NCBI GenBank assembly: GCA_023666975.1
Contig: JAMPAW010000004.1
Coordinates: 1-64,000, forward strand
Source: Clostridium sp.
GTDB taxonomy: Bacteria; Bacillota_A; Clostridia; Lachnospirales; Lachnospiraceae
Length of the DNA stretch: 64,000 nt
Reading direction: 5' to 3'
Below the pieces are notes generated by a model. That model searched no databases. It was given only the letters and a program-made list of their open reading frames with translations, and was not told where the DNA came from. Below, piece by piece: positions 34,069 to 42,892 of the stretch. Position numbers and translations under genes: made by a program. Position 1 is the stretch's first letter, and each line of letters opens with the position of its first letter.

Positions 34069-34524
34069 TGCCTTGCCGTACAGCAGCGTGGTCAGGTGGT
34101 CGAGAGCACGGTTCTTTTTGTTGTAGGCGCTGGAACGCTCAATGTGAAAATGCTCGCAGATGGCGTACACCGCACTGCTGCCGTAATCGTCCTGCCCATA
34201 GAAAGTGTCCAACACATACCGCTCGTCCTCGTCCAGTTCCTCCCATGCGGGCTTGAACCAGTCCATGTATTCCACAGCCTGCCGGTACCGTTCCTTCAGT
34301 ACATCGATCTCGTCAATGCCTTTTATCAGCCTGTCCTCGCCAGCCTGCGGATTGCGGGAGTGCGGCATTCCGTCAAAGCCGGGACTGCGGATTCCGCCCA
34401 TCTTTTCATGGACGTAGTCAATTTCCGATTTCGTATTCTCAATGATGTACCTCATGCTGCCGTAATCCTTGAGCGCTTTGATTGTGGCGGCTCTCTTGTC
34501 CAAATACTGCCAGATAATGCTCAT
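34066..34524 (-). CDS. ArpU/RinA-like late gene regulator (sigma region-4-like HTH)
   Basis: A 152-aa protein. The N-terminal part is helical (WQYLDKRAATIKALKDYGSMRYIIENTK). The C-terminal 55 residues (LDEDERYVLDTFYGQDDYGSSAVYAICEHFHIERSSAYNKK) carry a sigma-70 region-4-type HTH, as in ArpU/RinA regulators. Those proteins sit just before terminase genes and switch on packaging and structural transcription. Its stop codon overlaps late element copy 1. Family assignment is by pattern only. Confidence 0.68.
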   Translation of the reverse strand: MSIIWQYLDKRAATIKALKDYGSMRYIIENTKSEIDYVHEKMGGIRSPGFDGMPHSRNPQAGEDRLIKGIDEIDVLKERYRQAVEYMDWFKPAWEELDEDERYVLDTFYGQDDYGSSAVYAICEHFHIERSSAYNKKNRALDHLTTLLYGKA

Positions 34525-34579
34525 AAGCGATACCTCCGATAGAAAGATTTTGTTTTCCCTCGGATTGACTCTGATTGTC

Positions 34580-34801
34580 TCATAATCCCGCTTCCTCCCG
34601 CAGCTTCCGTATCAGCATTTCACCGTCTACGCTGGTCAGAACCGAATACCAGCCGGAACGGAAGAACCGTTCCAGGCTTTCAGCGTCCGACTGTATGCAT
34701 CTGCTGTCGGGATTCCGTGCCAGCGATTTCAGTGCGGTTCTGTAATCCGCCACCGCCGAAAGGACGATGGCGTTCGCCAGCTTTTCGTATGCGTCCATCA
34801 C
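34580..34801 (-). CDS. Small phage protein, unknown function
   Basis: A 73-aa helical protein (MMDAYEKLANAIVLSAVADYRTALKSLARNPDSRCIQSDAESLERFFRSGWYSVLT). It recurs in Firmicutes phages between helicase and late regulator genes. It overlaps the helicase end by 4 bp (ATGA), so they are translationally coupled. No known motif. Confidence 0.65.
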   Translation of the reverse strand: MMDAYEKLANAIVLSAVADYRTALKSLARNPDSRCIQSDAESLERFFRSGWYSVLTSVDGEMLIRKLREEAGL

Positions 34802-36156
34802 AGCACCGCCTTGACCGCGTCTATCAGGGAACGCTGTGTGCTGTCTTTCTCCGATAACGCTTTCATGATCCGCTCGTCAATCGTGCCTTTTGCGATGATA
34901 TGCTGAACCACCACGGTTTTGGAATTTTGTCCCTGCCGCCACAGGCGGGCGTTGGTCTGCTGGTACAGCTCCAGCGACCAGGTCAGCCCGAACCAAACGA
35001 TGGCGCTGCCGCCGTTTTGGAGGTTCAGCCCATGTCCGGCAGATGCAGGATGGATAAGCGCTACGGGTAGCTCTCCGTCATTCCATCTGCGGATGCTCTC
35101 GGATGTGTTCAGCAGGGAGAAGGGGGTATGCAGCTTTTCCAGCCGCTCGGTGATCCTCGTCAGGTCATGCCGGAACCAGTACGCCACTAAAAGCGGTTTG
35201 CCGTTCTGCGCTTCGATGATGTCCTCCAAAGCGTCCAGTTTTTGGTCGTGGATTTTGATAATGCTCTCATCATCCGCATACGCCGCGCCGTTCGCCATCT
35301 GGGACAGCTTGCCGGAAAGGGCAGCGGCGTTTGCGGCTGTTATCTCGCCGTCCGGCAGGGAAAGCACCAGTTCGGCTTTCATTTTCTCGTACCGTTTCCG
35401 CTCCGTGTCGGAGAGACACACCGCATATTCGCTGGATATAAGCTCCGGCATCTTCAAATGGTCGGCGGCTTTCATGGAAATAGTGATGTCGGAGATTTTG
35501 CCGTATATCGCTTTCTCTGCTCCCGGCAGAGACTTGTAGGAGAAAACCACCTGCCCGTTCCGCTTGTCCGGCAGGAAGTAGCTCGTGCGGTACTGTCCGA
35601 TAAATCTGCCCAGCCGCTCGCCCATGTCCAGCAGGCGGAACTCTGCCCATAAATCCATCAGACCGTTGCTGCTGGGCGTTCCCGTCAGCCCCACGATGCG
35701 CTTAATCTTCGGACGGATTTTCAGTAGGGATTTGAACCGCTTTGTCTGGTGGCTCTTAAAGCTGGAAAGCTCGTCAACCACCACCATGTCAAAATCAAAC
35801 GGGACGCCGCTTTCCTCGATCAGCCACTGCACATTTTCGCGGTTGATGATGTAGATGTCGGCCTGCTTTTGAAGTGCCGTTTTCCGTTCGGATACCGTGC
35901 CGACTGCCGCAGAATACCGAAGCCCTTTCAGATGCTCCCATTTTTCAATTTCCGCAGGCCATGTATCCCGTGCTACCCGCAAAGGTGCGATAACCAGCAC
36001 CCTGCGGATTTCAAAGCTGTCAAACAGCAGGTCGTTCAGCGCCGTCAGCGTGATGACCGTCTTGCCAAGTCCCATATCAAGGAGGACAGCGGAAATCTTA
36101 TGCCCTTCGATGTAATCGATGGCGTATTTCTGGTAATCGTGCGGTATAAACTTCAT
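34798..36156 (-). CDS. SNF2-type DEAD/DEAH helicase
   Basis: A 452-aa protein with motif I in AVLLDMGLGKTVITL, motif II region DMVVVDELSSFKS, motif III GLTGTPSSNGLMDLWAEF, motif V SAGHGLNLQNGGSAIVWFGLTWSLELYQQ and motif VI NARLWRQGQ. It is an ATP-driven DNA translocase of phage replication modules. Its start overlaps the VRR-NUC gene by 4 bp. The pair may process replication intermediates. Confidence 0.92.
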   Translation of the reverse strand: MKFIPHDYQKYAIDYIEGHKISAVLLDMGLGKTVITLTALNDLLFDSFEIRRVLVIAPLRVARDTWPAEIEKWEHLKGLRYSAAVGTVSERKTALQKQADIYIINRENVQWLIEESGVPFDFDMVVVDELSSFKSHQTKRFKSLLKIRPKIKRIVGLTGTPSSNGLMDLWAEFRLLDMGERLGRFIGQYRTSYFLPDKRNGQVVFSYKSLPGAEKAIYGKISDITISMKAADHLKMPELISSEYAVCLSDTERKRYEKMKAELVLSLPDGEITAANAAALSGKLSQMANGAAYADDESIIKIHDQKLDALEDIIEAQNGKPLLVAYWFRHDLTRITERLEKLHTPFSLLNTSESIRRWNDGELPVALIHPASAGHGLNLQNGGSAIVWFGLTWSLELYQQTNARLWRQGQNSKTVVVQHIIAKGTIDERIMKALSEKDSTQRSLIDAVKAVL

Positions 36157-36440
36157 TCGGTATCACCTCCAATCTCCCTCAAAATTTCTTCAATTTGCCC
36201 TGCGTTATCCAAGACATACACCTTAAACCCAAGGCGGCGGAGCAGCCCATGCCTTGTCTCCTGCAATGGTCTTGGTTTTCTGCCCGGTGCTTTCACTTCG
36301 GCAAATCCGAGTCTGCCGCCGGGAAGGAGGATGATGCGGTCGGGCATTCCGTCAAATCCCGGTGACACGAACTTCGGGCAGATGCCGCCGCACCGCTTGA
36401 CCGCCAGCACTAATTTCTGTTCAATCTGCTTTTCCCTCAT
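36153..36440 (-). CDS. VRR-NUC domain nuclease
   Basis: A 95-aa protein: MREKQIEQKLVLAVKRCGGICPKFVSPGFDGMPDRIILLPGGRLGFAEVKAPGRKP. The P-D-R-I ... F-A-E-V-K residues form the PD-(D/E)xK-type VRR-NUC active site. A structure-specific nuclease is expected, working with the SNF2 helicase. GGAGG precedes the ATG. Confidence 0.9.
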   Translation of the reverse strand: MREKQIEQKLVLAVKRCGGICPKFVSPGFDGMPDRIILLPGGRLGFAEVKAPGRKPRPLQETRHGLLRRLGFKVYVLDNAGQIEEILREIGGDTE

Positions 36441-36461
36441 ACAGCCTCCACAATTCTTCAT

Positions 36462-36744
36462 GCGACATCCTCCTTGTCATTCCAGATTGCTTATCACATC
36501 TCCTGTCACGCTGTAAATGCCCTAAATCAGCGGCTTTCCCCTGTTTGCGGTGACAACGTGACGGAAAAATCCCTTACGCGCGAAATGCGTGTGCCTTATG
36601 TGTGCTATCCTTTATATTTCTATATTTTTTCTTATATATAGAAATCCTGTCACAGTTGTCGCAGACTGTCCGCAAAGCCCACGGTATTGGGGCTTTGCGG
36701 ATTTGACAGGTGCCGCGACAATCCCATGACATGACAAGCCCTGC
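36462..36744. other. Candidate phage replication origin (noncoding, repeat-rich)
   Basis: 283 bp without a gene, directly after the VapE-type primase-helicase. It holds several TGTCAC/GTGAC/TGACA motifs (for example CTGTCAC and GTGACAACGTGAC). It also has an A+T run at 36611-36645 with inverted TTTCTATAT/ATATAGAAA, and a perfect 11-bp hairpin CCGCAAAGCCC/GGGCTTTGCGG (36670-36680 with 36690-36700). The hairpin has no T-run, so it is not a terminator. Repeats, AT-rich segment and position fit an origin; this is inference. Confidence 0.5.
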
Positions 36745-39063
36745 TCACTCACGCCGGTAAAGCCGCTGAAGCCCGTAAATCGGGATGCGCCTGCGCTGCT
36801 CCGGCTTGGTCCATCCTTCAATCTTTGTCATGATTGCCGCTATCGCATAAGAGTCGGCGGGTTTCAAATCCTCCTTCGGCTTACCGAAACACTCGCACCA
36901 GATTTCAATGTTGGACACCTGGTTCCTGCGGACCGTGCCTTTCGGCTGTGTGGGGTCATTCCTGTCGCGGACGAATTCCCTCCGCTGGTAAATGTCCATG
37001 CCGTCCCAGCTGTCTGGCAGGAGCATATCGAGGTACTCCCTCACGATGCCCTCGCGCTCGTCCTGCTCCATCGCCGCCCGCTGTTCCTGTTTCGCATACT
37101 GCTCCAGATCTGCTTCAAGATACAGCTTTTCCCCCGCTTTGGCATACAAGGCGGTCTCCGCCCATATCTGCCTGACATCCTCCAAAGCTAAATCCCAGGG
37201 CTTGCTTTTTCCCCTGCCGCTGACCTTGACATTCCAAAAACGGCGGTTGCCCGTGATGTCCCTCAGATAGCCGTTCTCGGAGTTGGTCGTGCCGAAAAAG
37301 ACGCACTGTCTCGGATGCGGAGTTACCCGCCTTCCGAAAGAGGCGCGGTATTTATCATCCTGCCTGGAAACAAAGGCTTTTACCTTGTCGATGTCTGCCT
37401 TCTTCATCCCCGCAAGCTCACCGATTTCCATAATCCAGTATCCCTGCAGCTTTTCCGCCGCCGTCTTATCGTTCATGTCGGACAGGGAAAGGCTGTCGGA
37501 ATACCAGTCCATGCCGAGTTTGGCAATAAGGGTACTCTTGCCGATGCCCTGGTCTCCGTTCAGCACAAGCATCGTGTCGTATTTGATGCCGGGATGGTAA
37601 ACCCGCATATATGCGGCACACAGCGTTTTCCTCGTAACCTGCCGCACATACTGGTTGTCCTCCGCGCCAAGATAGTCTATCAGCAGCGTGTCCAGACGCT
37701 CCTTGCCGTCCCAAGGCGGCAGGGATTCAAACATCTCGCGGATGGGATGGTAGGAACGGTCATCCGTCACCTTCTGCACGGCAATCTGGTAGTTCCTTGC
37801 GGAGAATGTGCCGTAGTTGGCATCCACATAGCAGATAAGCTGTGCGTCATCCGCATCCCTCCAGAACCTCGCAGGATGGTTCCAGGGCACCTCGCCTTTG
37901 ATTTCCATGCCGTCCGCAAGCTGGTTGAACACAATGCCTTTCAGGTTCCCGTCATTTTCCATGATGAGGACGATGTTATGGAGACTGTTCAGGAGAAGGC
38001 CGCTCTTGTCGTATTCCAGCCCTTTCGTCCAGTCCTCAAATTCCCGTTTTGCATTCTCCTGCTTTTCCCGCAGGAGCTGTGCGCCGACACGCTCATCCTT
38101 CAGCATGAATTCCACCGCCGCCGAATAGGACTGCCTCTCGTCCAGATCACCGAACTTGTGGATGCGGACCAGGTCAAAGGCGTTGCAGAGCTTCCTGCCC
38201 GCAGGGTCAGTGGCATGGTGGCTGTATGCAAATTTGTCATCATAGACCACAACACCCGCCGAGCCCTCGCCGGGGATATAGTCATACCGGCCGGAGCCGT
38301 CATCGGCCGGCGCATACACATCCGAAAGATAAGCTGCCATGATTTCCTGCACCGTATAGGCGCGGCAGACCGCACCCACCACGCCGTCCTTTTCCAGCGG
38401 GTCCTTCTGCTTCTTTACAGTGCGTTCCACGACTTTGCTTTCCTTGGGAGTCGTGGGGAGCAGGGAGCAGTCCTGCCAGTTTGGATGCGCCGCAAGAACC
38501 GTGTCCGGATTCAGCCACTCACCATCAGTTTCCCCTGACAGGTATTCCCCGTTTGACGGGCAGGTCGGCCAGTACATCAGCTGGTGCGGCGAAAACGAAC
38601 AGGAATCCAGCATTTCCATAAAGCCGCTGTCCGCCGCATAGTACCTCGCAACAGCGTTAAACTCGTCCGGCGTCATATCGCGGGTCACGGGAATGACCAG
38701 CCTTGCCCTCGGTGCATCCGGCAGATGGCTGTGGGTAGTGTAATAGCAGCCTTTATTTTTCACCCTGCCGCCGATATCGTCCAAAAATTCCCTGCTGATG
38801 CTGTCCAGGTCGTAGACCAGCATGGAGCGGCATTCCACCTTGTCCGACTGTCTGCGGTTTCCCCGCAGATGTCCTGCCACAAATCCGCCCTTGTCCTTTA
38901 TCCTGTCACGCTCAGATTTCGGCAGCTCCGGGTATTCCTCCGCCGTCTCGGAGGTACGCACCGGCGTTTTCAGCCTGTCACACAGATCCGCAAAGCGGAT
39001 GGTCTTGTTCGACCAGAACTTCGCCTGCCTGGAATTTCCATAGGCAATTTTCAAATCGCGCAA
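36745..39063 (-). CDS. VapE-type primase-helicase
   Basis: A 772-aa protein. The N-terminal 200 residues resemble a PrimPol-like domain (SMLVYDLDSISREFLDDIG; GCYYTTHSHLPDAPRARLVIPVTRDM). The C-terminal VapE helicase has Walker A LVLNGDQGIGKSTLIAKLG, Walker B WIMEIGELAGM and CVFFGTTNSENGYLRDITGNRRFW. It probably opens and primes the phage origin. TTG 39063 is the start: it follows GGGAGGTG, which overlaps the previous stop codon. Confidence 0.9.
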   Translation of the reverse strand: MRDLKIAYGNSRQAKFWSNKTIRFADLCDRLKTPVRTSETAEEYPELPKSERDRIKDKGGFVAGHLRGNRRQSDKVECRSMLVYDLDSISREFLDDIGGRVKNKGCYYTTHSHLPDAPRARLVIPVTRDMTPDEFNAVARYYAADSGFMEMLDSCSFSPHQLMYWPTCPSNGEYLSGETDGEWLNPDTVLAAHPNWQDCSLLPTTPKESKVVERTVKKQKDPLEKDGVVGAVCRAYTVQEIMAAYLSDVYAPADDGSGRYDYIPGEGSAGVVVYDDKFAYSHHATDPAGRKLCNAFDLVRIHKFGDLDERQSYSAAVEFMLKDERVGAQLLREKQENAKREFEDWTKGLEYDKSGLLLNSLHNIVLIMENDGNLKGIVFNQLADGMEIKGEVPWNHPARFWRDADDAQLICYVDANYGTFSARNYQIAVQKVTDDRSYHPIREMFESLPPWDGKERLDTLLIDYLGAEDNQYVRQVTRKTLCAAYMRVYHPGIKYDTMLVLNGDQGIGKSTLIAKLGMDWYSDSLSLSDMNDKTAAEKLQGYWIMEIGELAGMKKADIDKVKAFVSRQDDKYRASFGRRVTPHPRQCVFFGTTNSENGYLRDITGNRRFWNVKVSGRGKSKPWDLALEDVRQIWAETALYAKAGEKLYLEADLEQYAKQEQRAAMEQDEREGIVREYLDMLLPDSWDGMDIYQRREFVRDRNDPTQPKGTVRRNQVSNIEIWCECFGKPKEDLKPADSYAIAAIMTKIEGWTKPEQRRRIPIYGLQRLYRRE

Positions 39064-39492
39064 TTACAGCACCTCCCTCAAGTCCGTGTCAAAATAGCGT
39101 ATCTTTTGGTTCCTCTTTTTCGCCAGCCCTATCTCGGACGCCATCCCCTTGGAGATAACCGAACCGAACACCCACACCTCATGGCACTTGCCCATCAGCA
39201 CAAAATCCATGAACATCGCCGTGTCCCGCTCCGCAGGGTCATGGTCATTCATGAACTGCGGGAAGAACAGATGCGGAGCAATCGGGATATACCCGCTTTC
39301 CACCGCAAAACGGCAGTATTTCCTTGCGTTCTTCTCATTTGCGGGCACATTGCCTCGATACGGGGAACAGATATAGGCGAGGGGACGGAAGGACTGCTTT
39401 GCAGCCCTCCGCTCCTCCGCGCTGATTTTCTCCACGGCATCCGCCGCAGTCGGATTGGGATAACCTTCCGCATTCTTCTTACTTGTCTCCAT
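39064..39492 (-). CDS. DUF4406-type (nucleoside deoxyribosyltransferase-like fold) protein
   Basis: A 142-aa protein with LAYICSPYRGNVPANEKNARKYCRFAVESGYIPIAPHLFFPQF and MGKCHEVWVFGSVISKGMASEIGLA. This pattern (C-S-P-Y-R-G, P-H-L, G-x-x-I-S-x-G-M-x-x-E-I) is the DUF4406 branch of the nucleoside 2-deoxyribosyltransferase-like fold. The conserved Glu could be catalytic. A role in nucleotide metabolism or DNA modification is inferred from the fold only. Confidence 0.75.
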   Translation of the reverse strand: METSKKNAEGYPNPTAADAVEKISAEERRAAKQSFRPLAYICSPYRGNVPANEKNARKYCRFAVESGYIPIAPHLFFPQFMNDHDPAERDTAMFMDFVLMGKCHEVWVFGSVISKGMASEIGLAKKRNQKIRYFDTDLREVL

Positions 39493-39700
39493 GAGCGCCG
39501 CCTCCGTAGTTCATCTTCCTGCTGCACTCATCACAGAACACCGCCGTGCCGTACAAGTCGGAATCCTCATCCTGCAGGACTTCATCCAGGAATACCCTCG
39601 TCTCCCCGCCGCACTTCGGGCAGCGGCAGAACACGTTCTCATCGGTGATGTCAATTTTGATTTCGGCGTTCTCACCGACTTTTTCCTTCACATAAAACAT
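39479..39700 (-). CDS. Zinc-ribbon protein
   Basis: A 73-aa protein with CPKCGGETRVFLDEVLQDEDSDLYGTAVFCDECSRK, a four-cysteine zinc ribbon. It overlaps the DUF4406 gene by 14 bp and follows the Rha-type gene by 2 bp. Likely a small DNA- or RNA-binding accessory protein of the replication operon. Confidence 0.7.
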   Translation of the reverse strand: MFYVKEKVGENAEIKIDITDENVFCRCPKCGGETRVFLDEVLQDEDSDLYGTAVFCDECSRKMNYGGGAHGDK

Positions 39701-39702
39701 AA

Positions 39703-40356
39703 TCAGACCTCCCCCTGCATTTTCGATTTATACCATTCCAGATAACGCTTCCGCTGTTCATACTCCGGCACCGCCACCAAAAGCCCGACATCCACCTTCT
39801 GCAAAATGTCCAACATCTTAATCTGCTCTTCCGTCAGATAAGGACGGATGGATTTGGTTTCCTTGGGGAGGTTGTTCGCAGCCTTGAACTGCTTTGCAGA
39901 CATCCCCAGCACAATGCGGTTGAGCATATCGCACTCATTGGAAAAGTGGTACGGTTTGGGATTTTCATGGAGCAGCTTGATGTTTTCGGTCAGCAGGGGA
40001 AACTCCTGCCTTGCCGACACCAGCGTTTTGATGAAGTCCTCCATCTCGTTGAAGCGGCGGATATACAATTCCTTGAACTGCGCCGCCTTTTTGCCGCGAT
40101 AGCCCATTGCCAGATAAACGAATCCGTCTCTTGTCATGCAGTAACTTGGCTGTCTCTTTCCCTGCGTATTGCGATAGGAGGACTCCACAAAATTGTGGAG
40201 TCGGAAATCCTCCGAGCAGTCAAGTTCCCGGATATCCCGGAGTACGGCGTCATGCCGCTTATCGAATGCCTGCGCCACAAACAGGCTGTCCACTCTTGCA
40301 ACATCATGGGCATCGGCGAATACACCGTATTCGTCCTTTGGTATCAGTTCCTTCAT
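39703..40356 (-). CDS. Rha-family phage regulatory protein
   Basis: A 217-aa protein. The N-terminal VDSLFVAQAFDKRHDAVLRDIRELDCSEDF and SSYRNTQGKRQPSYCMTRDGFVYLAMGYRGKKAAQFKELYIRRFNEME match the Rha domain found in phage regulators and antirepressors. The C-terminal 90 residues are unassigned. ATG 40356 is the first gene behind early-type promoter copy B and heads the operon with the primase-helicase. It may control the lysis-lysogeny decision. Confidence 0.85.
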   Translation of the reverse strand: MKELIPKDEYGVFADAHDVARVDSLFVAQAFDKRHDAVLRDIRELDCSEDFRLHNFVESSYRNTQGKRQPSYCMTRDGFVYLAMGYRGKKAAQFKELYIRRFNEMEDFIKTLVSARQEFPLLTENIKLLHENPKPYHFSNECDMLNRIVLGMSAKQFKAANNLPKETKSIRPYLTEEQIKMLDILQKVDVGLLVAVPEYEQRKRYLEWYKSKMQGEV

Positions 40357-40408
40357 TCTAAAGAACCGCCTTTCATTTAATAGTAAGGCGAGCAGTTTGC
40401 CTCCTGCG

Positions 40409-40442
40409 TCTATAGGCAAAGGAAAACTGTCAAATCCGAAGT
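40409..40442 (-). promoter_or_regulatory. Early-type phage promoter motif, copy B (Rha/primase operon)
   Basis: ACTTCGGATTT (40432-40442), 17 bp, TATAGA (40409-40414) on the minus strand, 53 bp before the Rha-type start. Shares CTTTGCC directly before the -10 with copy C. Confidence 0.78.
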
Positions 40443-40472
40443 AGCGCAAAAAACTTTTTTACTGCTTTAAAA

Positions 40473-40495
40473 TTACATTGGATAATCCAATGTAA
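40473..40495. repeat. Perfect palindrome between early operons
   Basis: TTACATTGGA (40473-40482), TAA, TCCAATGTAA (40486-40495), a perfect 10-bp inverted repeat 31 bp upstream of early promoter copy B. Good candidate for a dimeric regulator site; on the minus strand it could also add to termination. Confidence 0.6.
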
Positions 40496-40534
40496 AAAAC
40501 AGGCATCCGTTCTCCAAGAAGGAGAGCCGATGCC
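40494..40534 (-). terminator. Terminator of the first early operon
   Basis: Minus-strand GGCATCGGCTCTCC/GGAGAACGGATGCC stem, then TGTTTTTT (40494-40499). It lies 8 bp past the 40542 stop codon. Confidence 0.82.
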
Positions 40535-40541
40535 CGTTCCA

Positions 40542-40868
40542 TCATTTTGCCGCTGAGGTTATCATCCCGATGTTCCGCTCCATTCGTTTCCGCAAAACCT
40601 CCGTCTTATTAAACTGCACCTTTAGGTGACGAAATTCAGACGAATCTTCCGATAAATCCGCCATTTTTTGTTTGTAGGTCTTACAAAGAGCCGTATAGCT
40701 CTCTGCCATTTCCCGCAGGGAAGAGACCAGATTCGCCCTTGCCTCATCGGAGCAGTGCTCATTGATAAGCCGTGCGATTTTCCGCATTTTCTGTATAGGG
40801 CAGGGAAAGAACCTCTTTACAATCAGCTCCATGTATCCCGTTCCATATTCAATCCGCAGCGTTTCCAT
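40542..40868 (-). CDS. Helical phage protein, unknown function
   Basis: A 108-aa protein (METLRIEYGTGYMELIVKRFFPCPIQKMRKIARLINEHCSDEARANLVSSLREMAESYTALCKTYKQK). The C-terminal half is predicted coiled coil. It is last in the replication operon, 11 bp after the DNA polymerase gene, before a strong terminator. Role not recognised. Confidence 0.65.
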   Translation of the reverse strand: METLRIEYGTGYMELIVKRFFPCPIQKMRKIARLINEHCSDEARANLVSSLREMAESYTALCKTYKQKMADLSEDSSEFRHLKVQFNKTEVLRKRMERNIGMITSAAK

Positions 40869-40879
40869 CTAACCACCGC

Positions 40880-42808
40880 CTAATCTTTTTTATAGAATGT
40901 CGTTTCGTAACCGTCTGCCCGCAGCAGCAAGCCTTTCGCCCAGGGCGGCGTCCTGCCCATTTGTTCGCACACAGCCGATACCGACATCCTCTTGTCTGCT
41001 TCAATGATAATCTCATCGTGGATGTGCGCAACGATAGAGCAGCATGAGAGCGCCCGCATGGCATAACACAAAATATCCCTCGAAATTGCCTGGACGATGT
41101 TTTCCACGAATTTCGGGCCGTAACTTTCCAGCCGCTCCCACTTCTTCGTGCCGCCCACGCCCATGTATGTCACCGACTCGCCGCCGAAACGGTTCTCGCC
41201 AATGCGCGGCTTCACATACGCCAGCTTCCTGCCGGACGGCAGCCTGATGAACATCATGCCGCTCTGGTAATCGAATCCCAGACCGTATGCGCCGGTCGGC
41301 CTGCGTTCCTTCACGCATTCCTTCACGGCACGGTCGATGTCCCACCAGAGACGGACAATGGCGGGGTTGGCACTGCGCCACGCATCCACCAGCGGTTTCA
41401 GTTCATCTTCCTTCATCCCCGCCTCGACTGCGCCCATCGCCTTCAGTGCGCCGACCGATCCGCCATATCCACAGGACAATTCGCATTGTTTCCCTTTCTG
41501 CCGCAGTTCGCCGTTCTCGCCATGCTTAACTACATTGCAGTGGAACATTCTGGACGCAGTGGCGCAGTAGATATCGCCGCCCTCGGCGAACACGTCCATG
41601 CGCCATTTCTCACCGGCAAGCCACGACAGCACACGGGCTTCTATGGCGGAGAAGTCCGCCACAATAAATTTCCTGCCGCCCTGTGGTACGAAAGCCGTGC
41701 GGATAAGCTGCGACAGCGTGTCCGGCACATCTTCGTAGAGCAGCTTCAGGGCATCATAATCACCATTTTTCACAAGCGCACGTGCCTGTTCCAAATCAGG
41801 AATATGGTTCTGCGGCAGATTTTGCAGCTGCACCAGCCGCCCGCTGAATCGCCCGGTACGGTTGGCACCGTAAAACTGAAACATTCCATGCACACGGGCA
41901 TCGGCACAGACAGCATTTTCCATAGCTGTATATTTTTTTACCGAGGACTTCGCCAGCTGCTGGCGGAGCATCAGAACTTCCGCTAATTTCGGCGGAGCGG
42001 TTTTCAAAAGTTCCCTGACTTCCTTTTTCCCAAGGGAATCCGTCTCCAAGCCGTTCTCCGCAAGCCACTGCTTCATCTGTGCTACCGAGTTTGGATTTTC
42101 AAGCTCCGTCAGTTCCTTCATTGCCGCCGACAGCTCTGTTTTGGATCGTTCGTCCATAGCGATAGCCTGACGCACCATTTCCATATCCACACCAATGCCG
42201 CGGTCATTTACCTCTTGGTCGAGACGGTACTCTTCCCATACGAAATCCGGCACGGGGAATTTAGAAAGACGCTGCTGTATCTGCATTTCCGTTTCTACAT
42301 CACGGAGATTGTATGCCTTAAACCGTTCCCACTTTTCCCTGTCATGCTCCGGAAGATTTCGTGTCCGACTGCCATTTGATTTGGCAGCCTTGCAGGGAAC
42401 GCAAAAGTATCTGATTAGGTCTTTGCCCTCCGCCAGCTTCTGCTTTTCCAATCCAAGAGCAGCGCCGACCTCTGCAAGTGAGAGGGGAAGCCCAAGATAA
42501 GCCGCCCAGACCATGGAGCATTTCCATGATTCCGGTTCTAACCATTCGCCGAGATAGCGTGACAGCGAAACACGCTCGAAATTTGCATTATATGCCCATT
42601 TGGTTACAGTTTCATCTGTAAGCGCCGCCAATATTTCCGAGGGGATTTTCTCGCCGCAGGCAAGGTCAACAACTTTGACATCGCCGCCATCCACCGCATA
42701 TCCGAACAGGAGAACTTCAAAATCCGGACTCTCCGTATAACGGTAAACGCCGCATTTTGCAAGGTCAACAGGCGAAAATGTCTCTATGTCAATACTGATA
42801 GACTTCAA
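40880..42808 (-). CDS. Phage DNA polymerase, family A
   Basis: A 642-aa protein. The 3'-5' exonuclease part opens MKSISIDIETFSPVDLAKCGVYRYTE. The polymerase part has VADFSAIEARVLSWLAG (motif A), RQKGKQCELSCGYGGSVGALKAMG (motif B) and IVAHIHDEIIIEAD (motif C). TTG 42808 is chosen because it sits 9 nt after AAGGA and gives the usual family N-terminus; an ATG at 42847 adds 13 unlike residues. It replicates the phage genome with the primase-helicase. Confidence 0.95.
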   Translation of the reverse strand: MKSISIDIETFSPVDLAKCGVYRYTESPDFEVLLFGYAVDGGDVKVVDLACGEKIPSEILAALTDETVTKWAYNANFERVSLSRYLGEWLEPESWKCSMVWAAYLGLPLSLAEVGAALGLEKQKLAEGKDLIRYFCVPCKAAKSNGSRTRNLPEHDREKWERFKAYNLRDVETEMQIQQRLSKFPVPDFVWEEYRLDQEVNDRGIGVDMEMVRQAIAMDERSKTELSAAMKELTELENPNSVAQMKQWLAENGLETDSLGKKEVRELLKTAPPKLAEVLMLRQQLAKSSVKKYTAMENAVCADARVHGMFQFYGANRTGRFSGRLVQLQNLPQNHIPDLEQARALVKNGDYDALKLLYEDVPDTLSQLIRTAFVPQGGRKFIVADFSAIEARVLSWLAGEKWRMDVFAEGGDIYCATASRMFHCNVVKHGENGELRQKGKQCELSCGYGGSVGALKAMGAVEAGMKEDELKPLVDAWRSANPAIVRLWWDIDRAVKECVKERRPTGAYGLGFDYQSGMMFIRLPSGRKLAYVKPRIGENRFGGESVTYMGVGGTKKWERLESYGPKFVENIVQAISRDILCYAMRALSCCSIVAHIHDEIIIEADKRMSVSAVCEQMGRTPPWAKGLLLRADGYETTFYKKD

Positions 42809-42892
42809 TTCATTACCATCCTTTCCGTGCAAAAGCGGCGGGAACATCCGAATTTGGATTGTCCCGCCGCCCGCCGCCGTTATGTCATCTGT

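Noticed and set aside
36670..36700. 11-bp hairpin as terminator of the primase gene
   Set aside because: No T-run on either side of the stem; kept as part of a candidate origin instead.
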